Source of the DNA: Granulosicoccus sp036478595
Lineage (GTDB): Bacteria; Pseudomonadota; Gammaproteobacteria; Granulosicoccales; Granulosicoccaceae
Direction: 5' to 3'
DNA length: 64,000 bases
Assembly: GCA_036478595.1 (NCBI GenBank)
Contig: JAZGEF010000014.1
Span: forward strand, 1 to 64,000
Numbering within the stretch: position 1 is the first letter of the stretch; every line of letters begins with the position of its first letter. Under the pieces are notes generated by a model. It was not told where the DNA came from. It saw only the letters and a list, made by a program, of their open reading frames with translations, and did not search any database. This document shows positions 25,701 through 32,430 of the stretch, piece after piece. The translations under genes were made by a program, and so were the position numbers.

Positions 25701-27193
25701 TTAGCAAGACTAAGCTTTTAACCGACGATGCTCGCGATGTCCTCACCGTGAATTTTAGCCCCGACGGCAGCGTGCTGCTTGCGGGAAATGGTCGTGGTGA
25801 AATCTATAGCTGGAATATGTCAGATACTGAAACTATAAATGATTTTTTCATGGCGCATGAGAGTGATGTTTGGGAGATCGTGTTTTACCCGGATAGCTCC
25901 AGATTCGTAACCGCTAGCAGTGATGGCAGAGTACGAATATGGGACGTGCGGTCGAATGCATTTATTGTCGAGCCATTCGCCGATGTTGCTGCCAATATAC
26001 GTGGTATTCAAGTGACAGCCGATGGGCTGTTAATCGCTGGCGATGAAAACGGTGGCTTGCTGTTCTGGGATATCGCTACGGAACAATTATTGGGAGCTTC
26101 TGTTGCTCGCCACGATGCACAGATCACCGATGTTGCAGCCCAGTTATCAGGTTCTTTGCTGGCCTCTATTGGTGGCGATCAGGTATTGCGCACCTGGCTT
26201 AAATCTGAAGAGAAGTCTTTTCTTTCTCTCAGTGTGCATGGATCCGGTGCCTATGGCTTGGCTATGAGTGACAGTCGGAATCTTATCGCAACGGGTGATG
26301 GTGCTGGGCGCGTTCGAATATCCGATGGCCTAGATGGCCAGGTCATTGGTGTGCCCCTGACTCTGTCAGAAGAACGTGTGTGGGCCGTGGCGTTTGATGG
26401 TACGGGTAAGCTGATCGCAGCAGCGGATCAAAACGGTACGTTGGCTGTTTGGGATGTTGATAGTGGCAGGCGACTGGCGCGAATTCCGAATGCGCATATC
26501 GGGTCTATTAGTACATTGGTTTTTCATCCATCAATGAACTTACTATTCAGTGCTGGATCGGATGGCCAGATAAAACAGTGGGATCAGCAAACGCTGGAGG
26601 CGGCAGGCGACGATATGGGTGATCATGTTGGCGGTGTTACCCGGTTTGTGCTTTCCCCGGATAGCACGTCGATTGCCTCGGCAGATTTAGTTGGGAAAAT
26701 CAGAATCTGGAATATTGAAACCGCATCAATTGATCATGAATGGCAGGGTGACGATAATGCAATCTGGAGTATTGCCTGGTCGCAGGATGGAAGCGAAATT
26801 GCGACTGCGCATGCAGATGAGATCGTTCAACTCTGGAACGCGGACTCAGGACAGGCTCTAAGAGATCTGACACCACATCCGGGTGGTGCAACTGACGTTA
26901 CGTATTTGTCTGACGGTATTACCATTGTCAGTGCCAGTCGCGATGGCACACTTCGACTGTGGGATCGAGAATTGGGTGTGCGGATTGGTCAGGCGTTTGA
27001 AAATCCGGCGCAACCCATCTGGCGTCTCGCTGGCAGCCATGCGAACAACTCTTTTATCTCCAGTAATGCCAATGGTCAGGTCAAGGTTTGGAACACACTT
27101 AATAAGTCATTATTTTGTCGTCAAGCCAGTTGGGACACTGCAGCGCAGCGGCGGTACCTCGGTGCCGGAGAAAAACCAATGGCGTGCCAGTAG
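22781..27193 (+). CDS. Ser/Thr protein kinase - nSTAND ATPase - transmembrane - WD40 fusion (1470 aa)
   Basis: Domains in order. Residues about 12-285: Hanks-type kinase with glycine loop GVGGFGIV, VAIK lysine, HRDVTPGN catalytic loop (Thr where most have Lys), DLG in place of DFG and GGTPRYSSPEQF. About 305-720: nSTAND1-type NTPase, starting CPYQGLVAFQTRDADRFYGR with Walker A GGSSGSGKSSLVRAGL and Walker B GLLICIDQFEEIF. About 750-775: one membrane helix (LAFSSLSVLLVASLISSVIA). About 850-1455: 14 WD40 repeats by my count, enough for two seven-bladed propellers. The kinase would be cytoplasmic and the propellers would be across the membrane only if there is a single span. It heads toward a cyclase-FHA gene 104 nt downstream. 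Trigger and substrates are unknown. Confidence 0.92.
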   Translation: MNRPSDAQLPIRIGRYKTGQILGVGGFGIVVSALDEDLGSSVAIKILSPDWASDPLTRQRFSDEAKLLRNIRSDHLINIHDIGELEDGRPFFVMDLADRGTFADRLNDGSVGTRGDVDTACLVAVVTALADSLAALHVAGFVHRDVTPGNLLIESRASAFTEEDRNAVTMVRSGLVSVDERLLLGDLGLAKDVLDSAATIVGGTPRYSSPEQFDPDGEIGPSTDVFGATAVLWRVLSGKAPPENIELEGAISSVAERWRKFMLRGMSTSSDQRFSSMAAWKAEAMKILGVGTSEVSADVGDRYEVESCPYQGLVAFQTRDADRFYGRDELVLRLVERLRSKHILVVGGSSGSGKSSLVRAGLIPALRNGALPDSARWPHIVFTPGSDPLKELEYQLRRTLENLPGDIGGMDFSRQDDHRWRRMAERISDVTGGLLICIDQFEEIFTFDHEQKVLDSIFAALSSIADPSESLSRLVFIIRADFYGSSSRFPWLADVITKNQVLVGPMSRIELHKAIAEPARHSNLRLDEALVEAVLEEVGTTSSTLPLVSHAMAESWKLRSGNRLTLDNYRASGGVAGAIAQTAETLFRDSFNAEEQHAARRLLLRLISPGQGVPDTRRPYAVADLKAGDDQSVMSPVMNAMVDARLLTVDREIVQLAHEAIILSWPRLSTWISESRDDLHFMQRIERVAAEWQEADRDPDLLYHGAPLQTAMSWYAEHKESVSGLEAAFLDAAADAERVANERQLLSERRTRRNWRLAFSSLSVLLVASLISSVIAFNAFREARKNETDANFRLAQSLASQAADLADRNPRLALALAAEVIERQANASVDARIALVNAAAALEASPYTAFAELAVGDAITVAIHPQRELIAIGNRDGSVSFWDPAGISLGSPVKAHGGAIEEMAFSSDGLQLISVSLDGTIMNWDLRDALALPAPRLLAEFSTLIWSIAISPDGKSVATAAEDGAVRLFDVDDFSKTKLLTDDARDVLTVNFSPDGSVLLAGNGRGEIYSWNMSDTETINDFFMAHESDVWEIVFYPDSSRFVTASSDGRVRIWDVRSNAFIVEPFADVAANIRGIQVTADGLLIAGDENGGLLFWDIATEQLLGASVARHDAQITDVAAQLSGSLLASIGGDQVLRTWLKSEEKSFLSLSVHGSGAYGLAMSDSRNLIATGDGAGRVRISDGLDGQVIGVPLTLSEERVWAVAFDGTGKLIAAADQNGTLAVWDVDSGRRLARIPNAHIGSISTLVFHPSMNLLFSAGSDGQIKQWDQQTLEAAGDDMGDHVGGVTRFVLSPDSTSIASADLVGKIRIWNIETASIDHEWQGDDNAIWSIAWSQDGSEIATAHADEIVQLWNADSGQALRDLTPHPGGATDVTYLSDGITIVSASRDGTLRLWDRELGVRIGQAFENPAQPIWRLAGSHANNSFISSNANGQVKVWNTLNKSLFCRQASWDTAAQRRYLGAGEKPMACQ

Positions 27194-27297
27194 CTTGCGT
27201 GAGTGGTGCAGTGAATCGTAAGCGTAAGCTCGAAACTCTTTATACTCAATACAATTATTTCATATAAGCCTGTAGTCATCGAGAAACGAAGCTGAAT

Positions 27298-28224
27298 ATG
27301 TCCGAACGCTCTTATGTCGTTTTGTTTGCTGATATATCGGGCAGCATGCAACTCTATGAATCACTTGGCGACGCCGGCGCCAAAACGCTGATTACCGAGT
27401 TGCAGCGTCAGCTGTCACTCGTCGTTGATCAATGCGGCGGAGCGGTGCAGGAAATCATCGGTGATGAAATAATGGCTCGATTTGTTGAGGTTGACGAAGC
27501 GATCCAATGCGCCTCATTAATTCATCAACGTGCTGAATCCTATGCCAGAGAATCTGAATCTGGCGTCATGATGAGAATTGGCATGCATTGGGGGTTGGCT
27601 ATTGTTGAAAACGGGCGCATGTTCGGCGATACCGTCAACGTTGCGTCCAGAGTGTCGACAATAGCGCAGGGTGGTCAGACGGTCATGACTGAAGCGATGA
27701 TCGAACGAGCCTCCAGGAGCTGGCAGGCAGTCGCTAGGCGTTTTGATACCGCCAAGGTTAAGGGTAAATCAGAGCCGCTGGTGGTCTACGACATACCCAT
27801 GAAACCGGACGAAGTAACCGTAATTCAAACGGTGGCACAGGGCGATGCAGCGATCGAGCTGATACTCTACTATGGCGAAAAATCAGTCAATTTTGGATCC
27901 GAAGATGGTGTATTCAGCATTGGTCGTGCGCTGACTAATGATCTGGTTGTGGATGCAGACTCCGTCTCTCGCCGCCACGTCATGATAGAGCGAATCCGAG
28001 ACCATTTTGTCGTCGCTGACAAGAGCACGAATGGTACGCACGTGTATATCAGCGATGGTGAAGCCGTCTACCTACGTCGCGAGCAATTACCGATATGGGG
28101 TAAGGGGCTGCTGGCACTGGGGGCACCAACACAGCGGCACTGTGATGCAGTAAGTGGATATGCAGGCAACAGTGCCGAACATGTTGTTCGCTACAGTTGT
28201 CGATTAAAAAATGAGATTTCCTGA
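27298..28224 (+). CDS. Class III nucleotide cyclase with C-terminal FHA domain
   Basis: A 308-residue soluble protein. The cyclase homology domain (about 1-175) keeps both metal Asp residues (D12 in FADISGS, D56 in IIGDEIM) and the transition-state Asn and Arg (N114 and R118 in GDTVNVASR), so activity is expected. The substrate-selecting positions are E52, as in guanylyl cyclases, and R107, where adenylyl cyclases have Asp and guanylyl cyclases have Cys; the product is therefore uncertain. The FHA domain (about 185-285) shows FSIGRALTNDL, SVSRRHVMIE and STNGTHVYI, which would bind a phosphothreonine, plausibly one made by the upstream kinase. ATG at 27298. Convergent with the DUF268 gene. Confidence 0.92.
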   Translation: MSERSYVVLFADISGSMQLYESLGDAGAKTLITELQRQLSLVVDQCGGAVQEIIGDEIMARFVEVDEAIQCASLIHQRAESYARESESGVMMRIGMHWGLAIVENGRMFGDTVNVASRVSTIAQGGQTVMTEAMIERASRSWQAVARRFDTAKVKGKSEPLVVYDIPMKPDEVTVIQTVAQGDAAIELILYYGEKSVNFGSEDGVFSIGRALTNDLVVDADSVSRRHVMIERIRDHFVVADKSTNGTHVYISDGEAVYLRREQLPIWGKGLLALGAPTQRHCDAVSGYAGNSAEHVVRYSCRLKNEIS

Positions 28225-28247
28225 AAATATTATTTTGGGGCAGGGCA

Positions 28248-29033
28248 CTAAGCCATTTTTTTAAACGTGTAAATACCACAACCATATTTAACAGCATCTA
28301 CCGCGTCATTAACATCGGCGTCCATATTAATTTCCCCAGCAGCGTCAACCCAGTCAAATCGCTTTAGTTGCATGACATCTGTAATGCCTTCCCACTCAAA
28401 AATGCTCATTGGATGAAATACGCGGTGGGCATTAAAATGCACCGAATCAGCGAAGCCGATGGGGAAGCTAATATAAAGCGTACCGTTTTTCTCAACCATT
28501 TTTGAGATGTTTTTAACACCAGCCAAATGCCCTTGCGGATCAATTGGATCGCCGTATCGGCCAAGGCCAAAATGCTCAATTGCATGCAGGCACGAAACCG
28601 AATCGCTGATCTCGGTTTCGGTGTGATCCATTAGATCTTTTTGTACAAACTTGATGTTGGTATGACGGCTTTCTGGTAGCGCGCGTATATCGAACACTTC
28701 TATTGGGCGATATGATGCGACGTGTGAAACGAACCCTTCGATGCGAGAACCGATATCTACGTGCCGGCGAGGCTTGCTCTTAGCAATCAAACTGGCTATT
28801 AGTAAATCTTGATGGTAATAATGCCCACGTGCATTTCCAGCGGTATCTTGATAATCAGTCAAGATTCGATACGAACGATTAATTTCACCACCTTGACGAA
28901 GCCATTGCTTTTTTTGTGACAAATATTGCGGCAGGTTTAATATCGGAAATTTTCTATGCAACAATGCTTTGGAGAGCTTCTCTCTTGGCTTGCGGGCGGG
29001 CGCTTTAGCAGTGGTGGTTGTCTGGGCAGTCAT
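28248..29033 (-). CDS. DUF268 family protein (SAM-methyltransferase-like fold)
   Basis: A 261-residue protein of the DUF268 family, whose members sit in polysaccharide loci and resemble methyltransferases. The core HYYHQDLLIASLIAKSKPRR, HVDIGSRIEGFVSHVASYR and EVFDIRALP is diagnostic, and CLHAIEHFGLGRYGDPIDP is a second block. The N-terminus is Lys/Arg/Ala-rich. No polysaccharide genes are nearby, so its context gives no role. It converges on the cyclase gene with 23 nt between stops. Confidence 0.8.
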   Translation of the reverse strand: MTAQTTTTAKAPARKPREKLSKALLHRKFPILNLPQYLSQKKQWLRQGGEINRSYRILTDYQDTAGNARGHYYHQDLLIASLIAKSKPRRHVDIGSRIEGFVSHVASYRPIEVFDIRALPESRHTNIKFVQKDLMDHTETEISDSVSCLHAIEHFGLGRYGDPIDPQGHLAGVKNISKMVEKNGTLYISFPIGFADSVHFNAHRVFHPMSIFEWEGITDVMQLKRFDWVDAAGEINMDADVNDAVDAVKYGCGIYTFKKMA

Positions 29034-29156
29034 GGTCTCTGGTCCGCAGTTGCTGATTCAGCAATTCTATCTTATTCACAATGGGATGATAGGCGGCCCA
29101 AAACTTACGTACAAAAAATGAACAACCCGGCTGCGCTAAAAGCTTGTTATTCGCTT

Positions 29157-29170
29157 AGCCGGTGACGGCT
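29157..29170 (-). terminator. Small hairpin after the SRAP gene
   Basis: AGCCG-GTGA-CGGCT (29157-29170) forms a 5-bp GC stem with a GNRA-type tetraloop just beyond the SRAP stop. The following minus-strand sequence is only moderately T-rich. Confidence 0.4.
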
Positions 29171-29180
29171 TCTGTGATAC

Positions 29181-29882
29181 TCAAGCTTCGCCAAACAAAT
29201 CATCAATCGGCTCCGCCTCTAAGCAGGCTGGCCCTTGGTTGCGTGACGAATTAACATAACTACTTACTTGTTTCAGGCTTAGGGTGTCGTTACTGGCAGC
29301 TTGCATCAACGCATCTATCGTATCGGCATCATCGTTATCAATCCAGCTGAGCGCTTTGTCCATTGGCAGAATAACGGGCAAGCGATGGTGTATCTTTTCA
29401 AACATCGAATTTGCAGCGGTAGTCACTATAGCGACCTCTGATTTTTTATCCTTACCATCTTCGTTTTTTTTATCACTGGCTTGCTGATACACGCCACCCA
29501 GGAACATCGCCGCATGATCTTTAGGATACACATGAAACGGTGTTTTGATTTTCCCTTCGCGTCTCCATTCGTAAAATCCATTAATGGGTACTAACACACG
29601 TTGTGTGGCGATCAGCTGCCTGAATGAAGGCTTGGTGCGAATCGTTTCGCTGCGGGCGTTAATCAGTGGCGCTGAAAACTGCCCAGGTTTAGCCCACGCC
29701 GGCAATAGGCCCCAACGCATGCTGCTTAGGGTAGCTTGCTGATTTTGCCATTGCACTACATCCAGTGTTTGTGTGGGCGCAATATTAAAGCGCGGCTCAC
29801 GGCTCGGCCAAGTTTCCATGCCGAGCATTGATAGCAAAAAACGCACGCCTTCGTTGTCGGATACATTGATTCGGCCACACAT
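29181..29882 (-). CDS. yedK: SRAP domain protein (YedK/HMCES family)
   Basis: SRAP proteins cross-link through their N-terminal Cys to abasic sites in single-stranded DNA, shielding replication forks. After removal of Met 1 the catalytic Cys 2 is exposed (MCGRINVS). INARSETIRTKPSF, VPINGFYEWRRE and the HHRLPVILP motif carry the remaining conserved residues. I begin at the ATG encoded at 29880-29882, preceded by GGAG on the minus strand; the longer frame would bury Cys 2 and is rejected. Product 233 residues. It is divergent from nth, another abasic-site enzyme, with about 120 bp between them. Confidence 0.94.
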   Translation of the reverse strand: MCGRINVSDNEGVRFLLSMLGMETWPSREPRFNIAPTQTLDVVQWQNQQATLSSMRWGLLPAWAKPGQFSAPLINARSETIRTKPSFRQLIATQRVLVPINGFYEWRREGKIKTPFHVYPKDHAAMFLGGVYQQASDKKNEDGKDKKSEVAIVTTAANSMFEKIHHRLPVILPMDKALSWIDNDDADTIDALMQAASNDTLSLKQVSSYVNSSRNQGPACLEAEPIDDLFGEA

Positions 29883-30004
29883 GGTTTTCTCCTTAGTCGA
29901 TGCAAGACATATCATCCGGCACCCCGGCGGGCACCTTGGTTTCGGGAAAGGCTCGCACTATCTAGAATACCTGAGCACATTCATAGATGCAGTACAATTG
30001 CTGG

Positions 30005-30763
30005 ATGAATGCAGAAAAACGCATAGAGATATTTAAACGCTGGGCTGCGGCTAATCCAGAGCCTGTTACCGAGCTTGAATACTCCAATCCATTTGAATTA
30101 CTGATTGCTGTGTTGTTGTCAGCTCAGGCGACTGACGTTAGCGTCAATTTGGCAACCCGCACTTTGTTCCCTGCAGCGGGCACGCCAAAGGCGATGCTGA
30201 AGCTGGGCGTGCCTGGTGTAAAGGCGCATATCCGCAGTATCGGGCTGTTTAATACCAAAGCCAGTAATGTCATTAAAACCTGTGAGATTTTGCAGCAGCA
30301 ATACGATGGCGTTGTGCCTGCAAAGCGTGAACAGCTCGAAGCGCTTCCCGGTGTGGGTAGAAAAACTGCCAATGTAGTGCTTAACACAGCGTTTAGGCAA
30401 ATTGCCATGGCAGTAGATACCCATATTTTTAGAGTATCCAATCGCACTGGTATTGCTCCGGGTAAAGACGTGCTTGAGGTTGAGAAACGACTACTGCGGT
30501 TGCTGCCCAAAGAATACTTGCTTGATGCCCACCACTGGTTAATTTTGCATGGTCGTTACGTGTGTGTCGCTCGTAAACCACGTTGCCCGAGTTGCCCAAT
30601 TGCGGACCTGTGTGAGTTCAAGAAAAAAACCTTGCCTGATGAAGCGGTAAAAAGCGGCAAAACCGGTGCCGATTTAGGGATGTCAAGCGCTAAAGGGAAA
30701 GCAAAACGCACATCTGTGAAGAAAAAATCCACTAAAAAGAAAATCTCCACAACGAAGCGCTAA
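30005..30763 (+). CDS. nth: Endonuclease III with Lys-rich tail
   Basis: A DNA glycosylase/AP lyase for oxidised pyrimidines. The helix-hairpin-helix LPGVGRKTANVVLNTAF contains the catalytic Lys and is followed by the catalytic Asp in AVDTHIFRVSNRTG. The [4Fe-4S] cluster is C-x6-C-x2-C-x5-C (CVARKPRCPSCPIADLC). After the cluster there is a basic extension of about 40 residues rich in Lys (KGKAKRTSVKKKSTKKK), absent from E. coli Nth, probably for DNA binding. The ATG at 30005 is preferred; ATG 29987 is in frame. Divergent from the SRAP gene. Confidence 0.95.
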   Translation: MNAEKRIEIFKRWAAANPEPVTELEYSNPFELLIAVLLSAQATDVSVNLATRTLFPAAGTPKAMLKLGVPGVKAHIRSIGLFNTKASNVIKTCEILQQQYDGVVPAKREQLEALPGVGRKTANVVLNTAFRQIAMAVDTHIFRVSNRTGIAPGKDVLEVEKRLLRLLPKEYLLDAHHWLILHGRYVCVARKPRCPSCPIADLCEFKKKTLPDEAVKSGKTGADLGMSSAKGKAKRTSVKKKSTKKKISTTKR

Positions 30764-30792
30764 TAGCTGTAGGGTTGCAGGGCGTAATACGG

Positions 30793-30835
30793 TGTATTGC
30801 AACACTAGTTGATAACGTTGCGATGTATTGTAACA
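30793..30835. repeat. Pair of direct repeats upstream of the two-component genes
   Basis: TGTATTGCAACA (30793-30804) and TGTATTGTAACA (30824-30835) differ at one base and are 31 bp apart, about three helical turns. They lie upstream of the promoter candidate for the response regulator and may be activator sites. Confidence 0.4.
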
Positions 30836-30921
30836 AGAGGTAGTCCTCACTTATCCAGGCAATTGTCAGCCAAAAAAAGTACCGCGGTAGCCCGTTATCT
30901 GCTGATTTAGATGTTTAACTA

Positions 30922-30950
30922 TTGACCAAGCTGAAATTATTCAATAGGGT
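30922..30950 (+). promoter_or_regulatory. Candidate promoter for the response regulator/histidine kinase operon
   Basis: TTGACC (30922-30927), exactly 17 bp, then TAGGGT (30945-30950). The -35 box matches five of six consensus bases and the -10 four of six. It sits 36 bp before the ATG chosen for the regulator. Confidence 0.4.
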
Positions 30951-30985
30951 AGTGGTTCAACTGTTTGTACAGCGTTCGACCCTTG

Positions 30986-32425
30986 ATGACCGGCACACCT
31001 GTTAAATCTAGACCGTCTCTGACCCCATCCGGCTCCGCTACGCCTGCTGTTTTATCTGAAACCTTTCAACAAATGCTGAAGTCGGCAGCCATATTGGTGG
31101 TTGACGACGAGCCAGGTATGCGTAATTTTTTACAACGAGCGCTGCAAACACGTTGTGCCTTGTTAGAAGTAGCGGCGAGTGCCGAGGAAGCAGAAGCGCT
31201 GCGCTTAAGGTACCAATTTGATTTGTTACTGGTCGATATTAGACTGCCCGGATTGTCGGGCCTTGAATGGCTCAAGCAACTTCGTGGAAGAGGTGTACGT
31301 ACTCATGTCATTTACATGACAGCGTATGCAGATCTGGATATGGCAGTTGAGGCCCTGCGTAATGGTGCTGATGATTTCATCATGAAGCCGTTCAGAAGTG
31401 AACAAATTTTTATGGCGATGCAGCGCTCCTTGCAGAAGCGCCAAATACTGCGAGAAAATTCGCTGCTACGGTTGCAACTTGAACAATTTATTGATGATCG
31501 CGCGGTGGTCGGTGAAAGTGACGCAATCAAGAAGACACTTAAATTAGCGCACCGAGTTGCACCTACTACGTCAACAGTGCTAATTGAAGGCGAATCCGGG
31601 ACTGGCAAGGAAGTTATGGCGCGAGTTATTCACGCTGCCAGTAAACGCAGCGGTGCGTTTGTCCCAATCAACTGCGGTACCATCGCACCCGATCGATTTG
31701 AAATCGAGCTCTTTGGTTATGCAAAAGGTGCATTTAACGGTGCAACCGAACCTCACGATGGTTTATTTGCGTTCGCAGATAAAGGCACCTTATTTTTGGA
31801 CGAGGTCGGCGAATTACCCCTCGCAATGCAAGCCAAGCTACTGCGTGTGTTGGAAGAAAAAGTCATACGGCCTGTCAGTAGTGAACAAGAGCAACCGATC
31901 AACGTGCGCGTGCTGGCTTCAACCAATCGCGACTTGTCCGCTATGGTTGATCGAGGTGAATTTCGCCAAGATCTGTTCTTCCGTCTTAATGTTTTGCCGT
32001 TGATCATCCCACCGTTGCGAGATCGTATTGATGACATACCCTTGTTAGTACAACACTTTCTGGATTCACTTTCTGCTGAAATGCGAGTACATCCAATTGA
32101 GTTGATGCATACCGATTGGGAACGGCTGCGTGTATACCATTGGCCAGGCAACGTCAGAGAGCTTAAAAACGTAGTAGAACGTACCTTGTTGCTCGGGAGA
32201 TTGCCTCCTAACAGCATGCATGGCCACAATACCGAAAACCACTCGCAAAGCGGTTACCCGTCTAGCTGGACAATGGATGCGGTTGAGCGCGCTCATATTG
32301 AGCAGGTGCTTGAGTCTTTTAATAACAATAAATCTGCAGCAGCCCGCCAACTCGGCGTATCGCGTAAAACACTAGAACGAAAGCAACACATCTGGAACGA
32401 TGTTGATAGCCAGACGGCTAGCTAA
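30986..32425 (+). CDS. NtrC-family sigma-54-dependent response regulator with GAFNGA loop
   Basis: A 479-residue activator. The receiver (about residues 30-145) has ILVVDDEPG, the phosphoacceptor Asp in LLVDIRLPG, and conserved Thr and Lys (YMTAYAD, IMKPF). The AAA+ domain has Walker A GESGTGKEV and Walker B LFLDEVGELP. The sigma-54 contact loop reads GAFNGA (31727-31744) instead of GAFTGA. The C-terminal Fis-type helix-turn-helix is SAAARQLGVSRKTLERK. The start is uncertain: ATG 30986 has no clear ribosome-binding site, and TTG 30965 or ATG 31073 are alternatives. The partner kinase begins five bases after the stop. Confidence 0.93.
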   Translation: MTGTPVKSRPSLTPSGSATPAVLSETFQQMLKSAAILVVDDEPGMRNFLQRALQTRCALLEVAASAEEAEALRLRYQFDLLLVDIRLPGLSGLEWLKQLRGRGVRTHVIYMTAYADLDMAVEALRNGADDFIMKPFRSEQIFMAMQRSLQKRQILRENSLLRLQLEQFIDDRAVVGESDAIKKTLKLAHRVAPTTSTVLIEGESGTGKEVMARVIHAASKRSGAFVPINCGTIAPDRFEIELFGYAKGAFNGATEPHDGLFAFADKGTLFLDEVGELPLAMQAKLLRVLEEKVIRPVSSEQEQPINVRVLASTNRDLSAMVDRGEFRQDLFFRLNVLPLIIPPLRDRIDDIPLLVQHFLDSLSAEMRVHPIELMHTDWERLRVYHWPGNVRELKNVVERTLLLGRLPPNSMHGHNTENHSQSGYPSSWTMDAVERAHIEQVLESFNNNKSAAARQLGVSRKTLERKQHIWNDVDSQTAS

Positions 32426-32430
32426 ATAGC

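Noticed and set aside
22781..28224. Calling the kinase/cyclase locus an antiphage defence system
   Set aside because: nSTAND proteins occur in defence, but there is no nuclease, toxin or mobile-element context here; signalling is the safer reading.
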